The translations under genes and the position numbers were made by a program. This document shows positions 56,662 through 64,000 of a stretch of 64,000 nt of DNA, piece by piece (the first letter of the stretch is position 1; the number at the start of each line of letters is the position of its first letter). The notes under the pieces were generated by a model. It was not told the origin of the DNA. It saw nothing but the letters and a program-made list of their open reading frames with translations, and ran no database searches. Origin of the DNA: Flavobacterium sp. LC2016-01 (GTDB lineage: Bacteria; Bacteroidota; Bacteroidia; Flavobacteriales; Flavobacteriaceae); the NCBI RefSeq assembly GCF_009711135.1, contig NZ_WMIC01000006.1, positions 62,001 to 126,000 of the forward strand. Direction: 5' to 3'.

Positions 56662-56684
56662 TTAATTGCAAAAATAAGATTGAC

Positions 56685-56718
56685 AAAAACGCTAAACTTT
56701 TGGTTCAGCGTTTTTTTT
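56685..56718 (+). terminator. Terminator, shared-stem type with one mismatch
   Basis: CGCTAAAC pairs with GTTCAGCG with one A-C mismatch, a 5-base loop and eight Ts. It ends the NTF2-like gene. Confidence 0.85.
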
Positions 56719-56750
56719 ATAATATCTCTTAATGAGTGATATAAACTATT

Positions 56751-57629
56751 TTAGGAATCTCCTCTGTTAAAGCCTATTGTATCTCTGTATAATTGTGGAG
56801 ATGTATCTGTCTTGCTTTTAAATACTCTGCTGAAATAATATTCGTCGTCATAACCAAGTTCATAGGCAATTTCTTTGACCGTTTTGTTTGTGAGGTACAA
56901 TTCTCTTTTAGCTTCAACAATGATTCTTTCCGTTATTAAATCAGAAAGTGTCATGTTAAAATGATTTTTGGCAGCTCTTGCAAGAACAACAGGTGATACA
57001 TGAAGGATATCGGCATATTCACTGACAGAATGTTTGGTTCTGAAATTATCTTCAATTGCATTTCGTAAATTCTGTACAATGAAAAGCTGTTTTTCATTTG
57101 AATTTATTTCTTTGACAGCTTGTTGTTCCAGTTTTATTCGGGTTGCGAGGACTAAAAATATTTTCAGATAAGAAATAAGAACCTCATCTTTTCTCAAAGC
57201 TTCCATTTTCAGCTCATTGACAATTTCTCTGACGATATTCATCAGTGTCTGTTTGTTATTTTGATCCAAAAAAATAAAAGGCAGCTGATAGACATTGTTG
57301 AATAAAATTCCATTTGCAGCAATTTCTTTATGATGTCTGTAGATACAGAAAAAATCATGATGAAACTGAATAGAAATACCCGCTATTGGTCCTTCTGAAG
57401 CCAGCATAAAAGGCTGATAAGGATAAAAGGCAAACAAAGTATTCTCTTTAAAAGAATACTCACTAAGATCAACTTTGGCTATTCCTTCTCCTGAAGTTAT
57501 TATAATTAGCGTAAAATAATTATTACGCTGAATATGATCAAAATAACTAGCATTATCAAATTCAAATACTTTGAATGATAAATTTCCATTTTGCTGGTTA
57601 ACAAGTGTATAAACGGACTGTGAAAACAT
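56751..57629 (-). CDS. AraC-family transcriptional regulator
   Basis: About 292 residues from MFSQSVYTLVN; this start lies 2 bases after the deaminase stop and is preferred to an upstream one inside that gene. The N-terminal sensor fold (YFTLIIITSGEGIAKVDLSEYSF) is cupin-like. The C-terminal double helix-turn-helix ends in the family signature ELGYDDEYYFSRVFKSKTDTSPQLYR. It is co-transcribed with the deaminase gene. The target is not evident. Confidence 0.88.
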   Translation of the reverse strand: MFSQSVYTLVNQQNGNLSFKVFEFDNASYFDHIQRNNYFTLIIITSGEGIAKVDLSEYSFKENTLFAFYPYQPFMLASEGPIAGISIQFHHDFFCIYRHHKEIAANGILFNNVYQLPFIFLDQNNKQTLMNIVREIVNELKMEALRKDEVLISYLKIFLVLATRIKLEQQAVKEINSNEKQLFIVQNLRNAIEDNFRTKHSVSEYADILHVSPVVLARAAKNHFNMTLSDLITERIIVEAKRELYLTNKTVKEIAYELGYDDEYYFSRVFKSKTDTSPQLYRDTIGFNRGDS

Positions 57630-57631
57630 AG

Positions 57632-58102
57632 TTATACTGATTTGCCTAATAATTCTAAAAATTGAGCATTGAGAACATTGCATTCTTCAACGCATACATC
57701 GGCGATTACCTTTGGTTTGTTTCCCCATTTGGGTACATCTTCAGCGTTTAGAACATCATATTTTGAAGTAAAACCGCCCACATGCGGCACAGCTGTACCA
57801 AAAATAATTTTGGCTATTTTGTGATGACGAATCATATAAGAACACATAATGCAGGGTTCGTGTGTGGTGTACATTTGTGCCAGATGTAATTTATCCGAAA
57901 ATCCATTTTTTAGCGTATCTTTAACAGCCAATATTTCTGCATGATTGGTAATGTCTCCAGTTGATTTTCCAGATTCAATACCCGTACCAATTACTTTTCC
58001 ATCAAGTACAATCAGCGCACCGACAGGCGGATTTCCAGCTTTTAGAGCAGTTTTGGCAAGATCTAAACATTGATTCATGTAATATTGAAAATCCTCTTGC
58101 AT
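57632..58102 (-). CDS. Nucleoside/guanine deaminase-like (CDA fold)
   Basis: 156 residues. The zinc motif is HAEILAVKD followed by EPCIMCSYMIRHH, i.e. HxE...PCxxC, complete. GNPPVGALIVLDGKVIGTG is the usual first-strand region. Members include guanine deaminase, tRNA adenosine deaminase TadA and related deaminases. Length and the C-terminal part (VCVEECNVLNAQFLELL) lean to a guanine-deaminase or general nucleoside type, not TadA. Confidence 0.85.
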   Translation of the reverse strand: MQEDFQYYMNQCLDLAKTALKAGNPPVGALIVLDGKVIGTGIESGKSTGDITNHAEILAVKDTLKNGFSDKLHLAQMYTTHEPCIMCSYMIRHHKIAKIIFGTAVPHVGGFTSKYDVLNAEDVPKWGNKPKVIADVCVEECNVLNAQFLELLGKSV

Positions 58103-58231
58103 AATTTTATAACTTAAATTTTGATTTTATGGAATATATCCAGTTGATGCTAAATTACTCAAAAAAAACAACCGTTTTTGATAACATTTTATTGCAGTAA
58201 ACAGTCTGAATTTAATTCCATAGATTTTTTT

Positions 58232-58262
58232 AAAAACTGCCCTCTAAATAAAAAGAGGGCAG
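58232..58262 (-). terminator. Terminator for the DsrE-like gene
   Basis: CTGCCCTCT / AGAGGGCAG stem with an 8-base loop; on the minus strand it is followed by five Ts. Confidence 0.8.
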
Positions 58263-58275
58263 CTGCAGGTTTTGT

Positions 58276-58641
58276 TTAGAATATCAAAATCTCGTAACCT
58301 TCTTTTTTAAGGTTAACAAGACTTGGAAGACCAGGAGTTCCAGGTACTTCATTGTCATTTAACAAATCATAACCAGAAGTTTCAGTACCAAATACGGCAA
58401 CACATCCTTTAGAAAGGCCGTGAACATGATCTTTTACTTCTTTATAAAGAGCATTCACTGGATGCTCCGGTTTTTCAAGCTGCTCAGGCCATCTAATTCC
58501 TGTACCTTGAAAAATAATTTTTACATCTTCACCTTCGTGTTTGAATTCATATGCTGATGCTAAAGCATTGAATACACGTCCTAGAGCTTCTTCTGAACCT
58601 GCTTTTGGATCAGATAGAATAATAATAGCTGTTTTTTTCAT
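58276..58641 (-). CDS. DsrE-like family protein
   Basis: 121 residues from MKKTAIIILSDPKAGSEEALG. The Rossmann-like opening and the AYEFKHEGEDVKIIFQGTGIRW strand are typical of DsrE/DsrF-like proteins; VHGLSKGCVAVFGTE and a C-terminal YEILIF strand complete it. A Cys (KGCVAVFG) sits where relatives may carry sulfur, but function is unproven. Divergent from the old-yellow-enzyme gene, with inverted operator-like sites between them. Confidence 0.72.
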   Translation of the reverse strand: MKKTAIIILSDPKAGSEEALGRVFNALASAYEFKHEGEDVKIIFQGTGIRWPEQLEKPEHPVNALYKEVKDHVHGLSKGCVAVFGTETSGYDLLNDNEVPGTPGLPSLVNLKKEGYEILIF

Positions 58642-58704
58642 TTGAATAAATTTTATTAACACCGCAAAGATCTGACGACGATGCCAGCTAAAGAATGGAG
58701 GAAA

Positions 58705-58720
58705 TTTACTTTATAATGGA
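58705..58720. promoter_or_regulatory. Inverted operator site, left arm
   Basis: TTTACTTTATAATGGA is the exact reverse complement of the 16 bases at 58777-58792. The arms are 56 bases apart, in the divergent DsrE-like/OYE promoter region. Confidence 0.6.
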
Positions 58721-58776
58721 GGATTTTTTTCTCGTTCAATTTTCTCAGGAGCCTTTAAAAGATCAGGTTTAAAACG

Positions 58777-58792
58777 TCCATTATAAAGTAAA
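58777..58792. promoter_or_regulatory. Inverted operator site, right arm
   Basis: TCCATTATAAAGTAAA mirrors the left arm exactly. Each arm is 64-87 bases from its nearer gene start, so each could serve one promoter. Confidence 0.6.
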
Positions 58793-58878
58793 AATCATCC
58801 ATTTTTCACATGAGAGGATCTCGGCAACTTTGCATCAGATAATAATTCATTTAAGTTCAACTTTAAAAAATAAACAAA

Positions 58879-59967
58879 ATGGCTGTTTCTGATTTATTTA
58901 AACCGCTTACGCTGCTGCATGGTCCAGCAATGAGAAATCGTTTTATGTTGGCACCTTTGACCAGCCAGCAAAGTGATTTTGATGGCACGGCATCTCAATA
59001 CGACCAATATTGGATGGAACAGCTTGCTCAAGGCGGTTACGGATTAATTCAAACCAGTGCTGCAACGATAGAAGCAGGAGGTATAGCATTTGAACGCCAA
59101 TTGGGTATTCATAGTGATGATCATTTATCGGGCCTGACTAAAATGGCGTCGGTCATTCACAATGGCGGAGCGCTGTCGGCAGTGCAATTGCATCACGCGG
59201 GACATCGGGCTAAGCCTTCAATAGGAGGAATACCGGCTCCGGCTTCGAGTAAAACTTTAGAAGGAATAAAAGCAATTACAACTGAAGAAGTTGAACGAAT
59301 TCGCGACAGTTTTATTGGAGCCGCAAAAAGAGCGCAGCTGGCTGGATTTGATGGGATTTCAGTTCACGGTGCTTTTGGATGGATTCTTTCGGAATTTATG
59401 TCTCCAAATCTGAACGATCGTACCGATAAGTATGGAGGAAGCCTAGAAAACCGCGCCCGTTTTACCATTGAGGTTATTGAAGGAATTCGTAAAGCCTGCG
59501 GTCCTGATTTTCAGATTGGCTGGAGATTGTCGATTGAGCGCTACGGATTGCTTTTAGAAGAATTGAGGGAAGTTACCGCCAATATTTTTGATAGAGAATT
59601 AATTGACTATTTGGATTTAGCGCTTTGGGATTCGGCCCAAATTGTTCGTGAAGGAACTTTTAAAGGAAAAACGATGCTCAGTGTTTTTACAGAACTTCCA
59701 AGAAAAGGTGTCCGTTTAGGTGCGGCCGGAAAAATTATGAGTGCGCAGCGTGCCGGAGAACTTCTCGATGAAGGATGTGATTTTGTGCTTATTGCGCGTG
59801 CGGCTATTCTTCAGCGAGATTTTCCGCTACAGGTGAAAGCAAATCCGATGTACGATAGTCCGCAACTGCCCGTAATGGCTGATTATCTTCGTCAAGGCGG
59901 ACTTAGTGAACGCTTTATTGAGACGATGCGGGGATGGCAGACTTTTGTGAAAGCTGGGTCGTTGTAA
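58879..59967 (+). CDS. NADH:flavin oxidoreductase / old yellow enzyme family
   Basis: 362 residues, cytoplasmic FMN enzyme. Seen: RFMLAPLTSQQ, QLHHAGHRAKP, and NDRTDKYGGSLENRARF, the OYE signature, plus the FMN-phosphate region CDFVLIARAAI. The catalytic stretch reads FDGISVHGAFGW, so the usual HxxH/HxxN pair that binds the substrate carbonyl is HxxF, which may alter specificity. The family reduces activated C=C bonds or nitro groups. Divergent from the DsrE-like gene and followed by a terminator. Confidence 0.88.
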   Translation: MAVSDLFKPLTLLHGPAMRNRFMLAPLTSQQSDFDGTASQYDQYWMEQLAQGGYGLIQTSAATIEAGGIAFERQLGIHSDDHLSGLTKMASVIHNGGALSAVQLHHAGHRAKPSIGGIPAPASSKTLEGIKAITTEEVERIRDSFIGAAKRAQLAGFDGISVHGAFGWILSEFMSPNLNDRTDKYGGSLENRARFTIEVIEGIRKACGPDFQIGWRLSIERYGLLLEELREVTANIFDRELIDYLDLALWDSAQIVREGTFKGKTMLSVFTELPRKGVRLGAAGKIMSAQRAGELLDEGCDFVLIARAAILQRDFPLQVKANPMYDSPQLPVMADYLRQGGLSERFIETMRGWQTFVKAGSL

Positions 59968-59982
59968 AAGTTTTTCATATAA

Positions 59983-60017
59983 AAAAAGTAGACCGCTGAT
60001 TAAGCGGTTTACTTTTT
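59983..60017. terminator. Bidirectional terminator hairpin
   Basis: AAAAAGTAGACCGCT pairs with AGCGGTTTACTTTTT with one mismatch and a 5-base loop, between convergent genes. Confidence 0.85.
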
Positions 60018-60036
60018 AAATATTACAGGATTCAAT

Positions 60037-60828
60037 CTAAATTACTTTAAGAACCCCGCCATCTGCTCGAAGACTCGTTCCATTTGTTGCGATCGAAAGC
60101 GGGCTAGATAAATAAACGGCCAAAGAAGCAATTTCTTCCGGATCAATAAAACGTTGTAATAAAGAATGCGGATTAGTCTGTTGTATAATAGCGCTTTTCA
60201 TTTGCTCGACTGCTATGTTTTGCAAAGAAGCAATATGTTCGATTGTCGAGGCAACGCCATCAGAATAAGTTGGACCGCCTAAAATTGTATTTACAGTAAC
60301 TTCAGTTCCCAGAGTTAATTTAGACAAACCATTGCTAACGGCCATCATCGCCGCTTTTGTCATTCCGTAATGAATCATGTTTCCTGGAATATTCACGCCC
60401 GATTCGCTGCTGATGAAAATAATTCTTCCTGATTTTTTCTGAAGCATTTGTGGTAAAAGCTTCTTAGAAAGCAGAACACTGCTCATTACATTAATATCAA
60501 AAATTCGGTACCAATCTTCGTCTTCGATAGTTTCAAAATCTTTTAATTCGAAAATCCCCACATTGTTTATTAAAATGTCAATATCCTCTAGTTGGTTTAG
60601 TAATGCGGTTACTTCTTCTTTGTTTCCAAAATCGCAAACTATTCCGGAAACTGTGGCATCAGGAAATTCACTTTTTAATTTTAGAACAGCCAGATTGGTT
60701 TTTTCTTCATGTCGTCCGTTAATGATAACTTCAGCTTTTTCATTTAATAATTGCTTTGCAATCGCATAACCAATTCCTTGTGTCGAACCGCTTATAAAAG
60801 CTCTTTTTCCTTCTAATTTCAAATTCAT
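60037..60828 (-). CDS. SDR-family oxidoreductase under TetR control
   Basis: 263 residues. Seen: FISGSTQGIGYAIA (the first Thr of TGxxxGxG is Ser here), LINNVGIF, ISSESGV and the YGMTK catalytic pair. The end GGVLKVI with SLRADGG is typical of FabG-like SDRs. It starts 51 bases after the TetR gene on the same strand. A TetR operator-like palindrome lies between them. Confidence 0.9.
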   Translation of the reverse strand: MNLKLEGKRAFISGSTQGIGYAIAKQLLNEKAEVIINGRHEEKTNLAVLKLKSEFPDATVSGIVCDFGNKEEVTALLNQLEDIDILINNVGIFELKDFETIEDEDWYRIFDINVMSSVLLSKKLLPQMLQKKSGRIIFISSESGVNIPGNMIHYGMTKAAMMAVSNGLSKLTLGTEVTVNTILGGPTYSDGVASTIEHIASLQNIAVEQMKSAIIQQTNPHSLLQRFIDPEEIASLAVYLSSPLSIATNGTSLRADGGVLKVI

Positions 60829-60847
60829 TTTTTATTGTTTTAATTTT

Positions 60848-60863
60848 TGTAATGATCGATACA
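60848..60863. promoter_or_regulatory. TetR operator-like palindrome, SDR copy
   Basis: TGTAATGATCGATACA fits TGTA-N2-GATC-N2-TACA, 20 bases upstream of the SDR start. The same motif lies in the TetR gene promoter. Confidence 0.65.
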
Positions 60864-60879
60864 TAAATAGTCAAAAAAA

Positions 60880-61461
60880 TTAGCTGATAACAGCTAATTG
60901 CATTTCGATTTGATTTTTTAAGACATTTTTGTCAGGATACATTCTTCGAAGTGTATTAAGTCCACACCAAAATGTTATTAAATATCTGCCTAGTATTTCA
61001 GGATCTGCCTGTGTTTTTAAGTTTCGCTTTGCCTGTTCATGTTTAATAGCCTGAGTAAACATTTGTTCAACTTCTTTTAAAATCTGAACGGCATTGGCTT
61101 CCAGATTTTCATCAATAAAAGTCATTTCTACAACCGTATTGGCAATAATACATCCTTTAAGATGTTCTTTTTCCTCCGCGGAAGCGATACTTCTAAAAAA
61201 ATCTTTAATCAATTCTAACGGAGATTCGCTTTTGCTTAATTCAACTTTAAAAGCATCAAAGGCCAATCGTCGTTCTTCAATTGCTTTTTGGAAAACCTCT
61301 TTTTTACCGCCCTTAAAAGTATTATAAAAACTTCCAGCTCCGGCTCCGGAGGCTTTCTGCAAATCACTCAATGATGTGGCGCTGTATCCTTTTTGCCAAA
61401 AAACTTCTTGTGCTTTTTTTACAATATTAGCGTCTTCGTATATCGTTGGTCTTCCTCTCAT
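60880..61461 (-). CDS. TetR/AcrR-family regulator
   Basis: 193 residues, the family's usual size. MRGRPTIYEDANIVKKAQEVFWQKGYSATSL opens the DNA-binding domain, with the helix-turn-helix in SLSDLQKASGAGAGSFYNTF. The ligand-binding half is unrecognised in detail. The promoter and operator upstream indicate autorepression, and a second operator sits before the next gene, an SDR. This pattern is common for repressors sensing reactive aldehydes, quinones or similar compounds (inference). Confidence 0.92.
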   Translation of the reverse strand: MRGRPTIYEDANIVKKAQEVFWQKGYSATSLSDLQKASGAGAGSFYNTFKGGKKEVFQKAIEERRLAFDAFKVELSKSESPLELIKDFFRSIASAEEKEHLKGCIIANTVVEMTFIDENLEANAVQILKEVEQMFTQAIKHEQAKRNLKTQADPEILGRYLITFWCGLNTLRRMYPDKNVLKNQIEMQLAVIS

Positions 61462-61478
61462 TATTGATTTTTTTATTT

Positions 61479-61494
61479 TGTAATGATTGGTACA
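61479..61494. promoter_or_regulatory. TetR operator-like palindrome, TetR copy
   Basis: TGTAATGATTGGTACA shares 14 of 16 bases with the SDR copy and overlaps the -7 box, so bound repressor would block transcription. Confidence 0.65.
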
Positions 61495-61522
61495 AAATTA
61501 AATAAAAATAATTTTACTCCAA
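61493..61522 (-). promoter_or_regulatory. Promoter for the TetR gene
   Basis: On the minus strand, TTG (61522-61520), a 19-base spacer and TAATTTTG (61500-61493) match the Bacteroidota consensus. The TetR operator covers the region just downstream of -7. Confidence 0.72.
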
Positions 61523-61541
61523 ATTTTAAGGCATTTTTTAT

Positions 61542-62456
61542 TTAATTAAAAGACTGCCTGAATTGCAAAGGCGTTAAATTAGTTTTCTTTTTGAAGAGTT
61601 TGCTAAAGGATTGTGCATATTCGAAACCTAATGAATAAGCAATTTCGTTTACACTTAAATTGGATGTGGAAAGCAGTTGTTTTGATTTTTCAATAATATG
61701 ATTCTGAATGTACTGCTGTGTATTTGAACCCGTAATATTTCGGAGTAAATCGCTTAAATAATTGGCCGAAAGATGGAGTTCCTGTGATAAGTATTGAACT
61801 GTTGGAAGCCCTTTTACAGCCCCATTTTCGTTTTCAAAATAATCTAATAAAGTTTGTTCTAACTTGCTTAATAAATCATGATTAGAAGTTTTTCTGGTAA
61901 TGAATTGACGGCCGTAAAATCTATTAATATAATTAAGAAGTAAATCCAAATGCGAAACAATTAAATCCTGACTGTAATGATCGATATTGTTTTTCAGTTC
62001 GTCTTGCATTTGTTTTAGAAGACCGCAAATAATTACATCTTCCTTATCAGAAAGATGTAATGCTTCTGCAATCGAATAAGAAAAAAAACCGTAGTTCTGT
62101 ATTGTTTTTCCTAAAGGATAATTTCGAATTAAATCAGCTTTAAAAACCAGCATATACCCCGTAACCGGATTGTCATTGGTGTGTGTAACCGAAAATACCT
62201 GATCCGGTTTTGTTAATGTCATCATTCCTTCATCAAAATCATAATCAGATTGACCGTATTTGAACTTTCCGTTAATGCCTTTTTTTATGGTAATACAGTA
62301 AAAATCATTCGTAAAATGTTTCCAGATATCAGCGTGTTTGTAGCTCAATAAAGCAAAATCAATTACACTAACCAAAGGATGATCTGGTTTTGGAAGTGCA
62401 AATAACTGATGCAATTCTGAAATAGTTTTGATTTTATGTGGGACTGATTTTTTCAT
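61542..62456 (-). CDS. AraC-family transcriptional regulator
   Basis: 304 residues. The sensor half has DFYCITIKKGINGKFKYGQSDYDFDEGMM. The C-terminal double helix-turn-helix is LSQELHLSANYLSDLLRNITG and EIAYSLGFEYAQSFSKLFKKKTNLTPLQFR. It starts 17 bases after the SDR gene on the same strand, so the two form an SDR-AraC operon, the same pairing as at 6300-8210. The regulator probably controls the SDR gene upstream. Confidence 0.9.
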   Translation of the reverse strand: MKKSVPHKIKTISELHQLFALPKPDHPLVSVIDFALLSYKHADIWKHFTNDFYCITIKKGINGKFKYGQSDYDFDEGMMTLTKPDQVFSVTHTNDNPVTGYMLVFKADLIRNYPLGKTIQNYGFFSYSIAEALHLSDKEDVIICGLLKQMQDELKNNIDHYSQDLIVSHLDLLLNYINRFYGRQFITRKTSNHDLLSKLEQTLLDYFENENGAVKGLPTVQYLSQELHLSANYLSDLLRNITGSNTQQYIQNHIIEKSKQLLSTSNLSVNEIAYSLGFEYAQSFSKLFKKKTNLTPLQFRQSFN

Positions 62457-62473
62457 TGGAGCAAATTTACAAA

Positions 62474-63307
62474 TTAATCGAAATTAGTAGAGTAGGAAAG
62501 ATGTTGCCAAGTTTCCATTTCCTGAGCTTCATTTTTTCGATGTTCTACTATCGAATTGTAACTGTCGTTTCCTAGCGGAAGATGTATTGGGGGATTTGGT
62601 AATTCGGTAACAGCAACTAAAACTTTAGCAAGTTTCATTGGATCTCCCGGTTGGTTTCCATCAAAATTCTTCAGCATATTTACATGTTGTTCTACATTAT
62701 AAACAGCTATTTTATTTTTGGCTTCTGCCAAAGTGCTGTCGCTCATAAAACGCGTGCGAAACATTCCGGGTGCAATTGCGGTAACTTTGATGTTGAAAGG
62801 TTTTGCTTCTTGTGCTAAAGCTTCAGAAAGTCCAATTACGGCAAATTTAGCGGCATTATAACTTCCGGTATTGGCGTAACCGATATATCCCATATTAGAA
62901 GCAATATTCAGTATATGTCCTGATTTTTGCTGACGCAGATAAGGCATTGTATTTCGAATAACATTTACGGTTCCGAATAAATTGACATCGATTGTTTTAC
63001 GGAATTCTTCATCGCTGATTTCTTCCATACTTCCTACCAGATAATATCCTGCATTGTTTAAGACAACATCAATCTTTCCGAAAGTTTCAATTGTAGTTTC
63101 AATAGCCTTTTTTACTTCTTCATCATTGGTAATGTCAACCTGAAGAGGCAGAAAATTTTCTGTTTGATTCCCAATGTGTGCGGTTAATTCTTTTAAATTT
63201 CGAGAAGTTGCTGCCACTTTATCGCCATTTTTCAAAACTGCATTTACGGTTTCAAGTCCTATTCCTTTTGATGCTCCGGTAATAAACCATACTTTTTGAG
63301 TGCTCAT
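62474..63307 (-). CDS. SDR-family oxidoreductase
   Basis: 277 residues from MSTQKVWFITGASKGIGLE; an ATG eleven codons upstream is less likely. Motifs: TGASKGIG, NNAGYY, NIASNMG and the catalytic YNAAK pair. The C-terminal LPNPPIHLPLGNDSYNSI block matches the 42234 SDR, suggesting a duplicated subfamily. It is followed by the AraC regulator in an operon. Confidence 0.9.
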   Translation of the reverse strand: MSTQKVWFITGASKGIGLETVNAVLKNGDKVAATSRNLKELTAHIGNQTENFLPLQVDITNDEEVKKAIETTIETFGKIDVVLNNAGYYLVGSMEEISDEEFRKTIDVNLFGTVNVIRNTMPYLRQQKSGHILNIASNMGYIGYANTGSYNAAKFAVIGLSEALAQEAKPFNIKVTAIAPGMFRTRFMSDSTLAEAKNKIAVYNVEQHVNMLKNFDGNQPGDPMKLAKVLVAVTELPNPPIHLPLGNDSYNSIVEHRKNEAQEMETWQHLSYSTNFD

Positions 63308-63708
63308 ATTTTTTGTTTTAATTAATAAGACAAAATTCAAAAAATAGCAGGTACTAAAAGTATTCAGATTCAGGATTTATGTGTTCAAATTGAGTTATTG
63401 AGGTTGACCTGACTGGATTTATTACTCTTTATTTATATAACGGAAGTTTATCCTGAAGACTTAATAGATGTGGATGTAAAAAGCTATTAATTTAGGTTTA
63501 AGATATAGCTGGCGACTGGCCATAGATCATCCAAAACAACAATTTTTGCCTTGCATTCATAGAGCACCAATAGAAAAAGAAGGAGAATATCGGTTGTTGT
63601 TGATTTGTTGATACAATGCAGTAATAAGGATATGAAAATTTCTGTTTAATAATATTAGAAACCGTTTGACGACGGTTTCTAATATATAAAAAACACAAAT
63701 GATTAGTA
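63308..63708. other. 401-bp intergenic region
   Basis: Short open frames here (for example on the minus strand near 63500-63770) have no recognisable protein features and overlap the hydrolase gene. A stem-loop is present at 63653-63684. I see no RNA gene or repeat. Confidence 0.5.
63653..63684. terminator. Stem-loop after the 3' end of the hydrolase gene
   Basis: TATTAGAAACCGT and its complement form a perfect 13-bp stem with a 6-base loop. There is no T run, so termination is plausible but unproven. It lies 24 bases past the hydrolase stop. Confidence 0.55.
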
Positions 63709-64000
63709 TTAAATTGACGCAGCAGCTTGACGGATAACATCAATAACAATTTCCGGATTTGAAAGCATTGGTACATGACTGCTTTCTATTTCAAATACTT
63801 TTGCTCCCATACGTTTTGAAACCCAGCGCTGCAGATCGGGATGTACGGTATGGTCTTGCTTACATAAAATATACCAGCTTGGTTTTGTATCCCATGGAGT
63901 ACTGGTAATTTTTTGCTGATTGAACAAATCAGCTGCCGGAGCATAATGTGTGGCCCAAACTAATTTTTGTTCTTCTGGAGAAAGATCACCCGCAAAAAAC
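63709..64000 (-). CDS. Alpha/beta hydrolase, C-terminal part (gene continues past window end)
   Basis: The frame is open to the window edge. The visible residues include FAGDLSPEEQKLVWATHYAP and then PSWYILCKQDHTVHPDLQRW, which holds the catalytic acid, and ESSHVPMLSNPEIVIDVIR with the catalytic His. This matches the EstA-like alpha/beta hydrolase type that acts on small esters. The nucleophile elbow lies outside the window. Confidence 0.8.
   Translation of the reverse strand, partial: FFAGDLSPEEQKLVWATHYAPAADLFNQQKITSTPWDTKPSWYILCKQDHTVHPDLQRWVSKRMGAKVFEIESSHVPMLSNPEIVIDVIRQAAASI

Noticed and set aside
63498..63776. 92-codon open frame on the minus strand
   Set aside because: Overlaps the real hydrolase gene in another frame and has no recognisable protein features.

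Overview
The window looks like chromosomal DNA of a Flavobacterium-type member of the Bacteroidota. Reasons: low-GC coding sequence; many secreted or lipoprotein genes; a SusC/FecA-type receptor, PepSY, WG-repeat and polysaccharide-degradation families typical of the group; little Shine-Dalgarno signal; and several promoters matching the Bacteroidota consensus TTG-N17-20-TAnnTTTG. No rRNA, tRNA, CRISPR array, transposase or prophage gene was found.

Layout. 1-4840: end of a pectin/arabinan-degrading locus (two GH28 polygalacturonase-type enzymes, the first cut by the window edge, then a GH51 arabinofuranosidase). 4981-8992: serine hydrolase, SDR oxidoreductase with its AraC regulator, methyltransferase. 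9214-12972: divergent PepSY protein and TonB-dependent siderophore receptor. 13071-18864: membrane and secreted proteins of unknown role, a large methyltransferase and a DUF1254 lipoprotein. 19062-26870: one compact seven-gene operon, pnuC - nadR-like - MoxR AAA+ ATPase - unknown - HExxH/VWA protein - unknown - acyl-adenylate ligase. 26898-37319: two giant WG-repeat secreted proteins with a TonB-C-domain protein and a small lipoprotein. 37341-41430: AraC regulator, GH29 fucosidase and a lipoprotein sharing a domain with the WG locus. 41455-54369: DNA-3-methyladenine glycosylase, SDR, then a co-oriented hydrolase/porin/amidohydrolase set next to a TPR histidine kinase and a sigma-54 response regulator. 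54698-56661: small membrane, PRC-barrel and NTF2-like proteins. 56751-64000: redox and regulator-rich region (AraC, deaminase, DsrE-like, OYE, SDR, TetR, AraC, SDR, hydrolase).

How they fit together. The strongest candidate for an undescribed system is the 19-27 kb operon. It couples nicotinamide riboside uptake and NAD synthesis to a MoxR/VWA chelatase-like pair carrying a metalloprotease motif, two proteins I do not recognise and an AMP-forming ligase; nearly all junctions overlap. The second candidate is the paired WG-repeat locus. Regulatory DNA is unusually readable here: a TetR operator pair, tandem direct repeats next to AraC genes, mirrored inverted sites between two redox genes, a shared motif on both sides of the two-component system, and a 7-bp tandem repeat abutting the -7 box of the DNA glycosylase gene. 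Two copies of a 140-148 bp palindromic intergenic repeat are also present.

All family calls are by eye from motifs and overall sequence; no database search was run.
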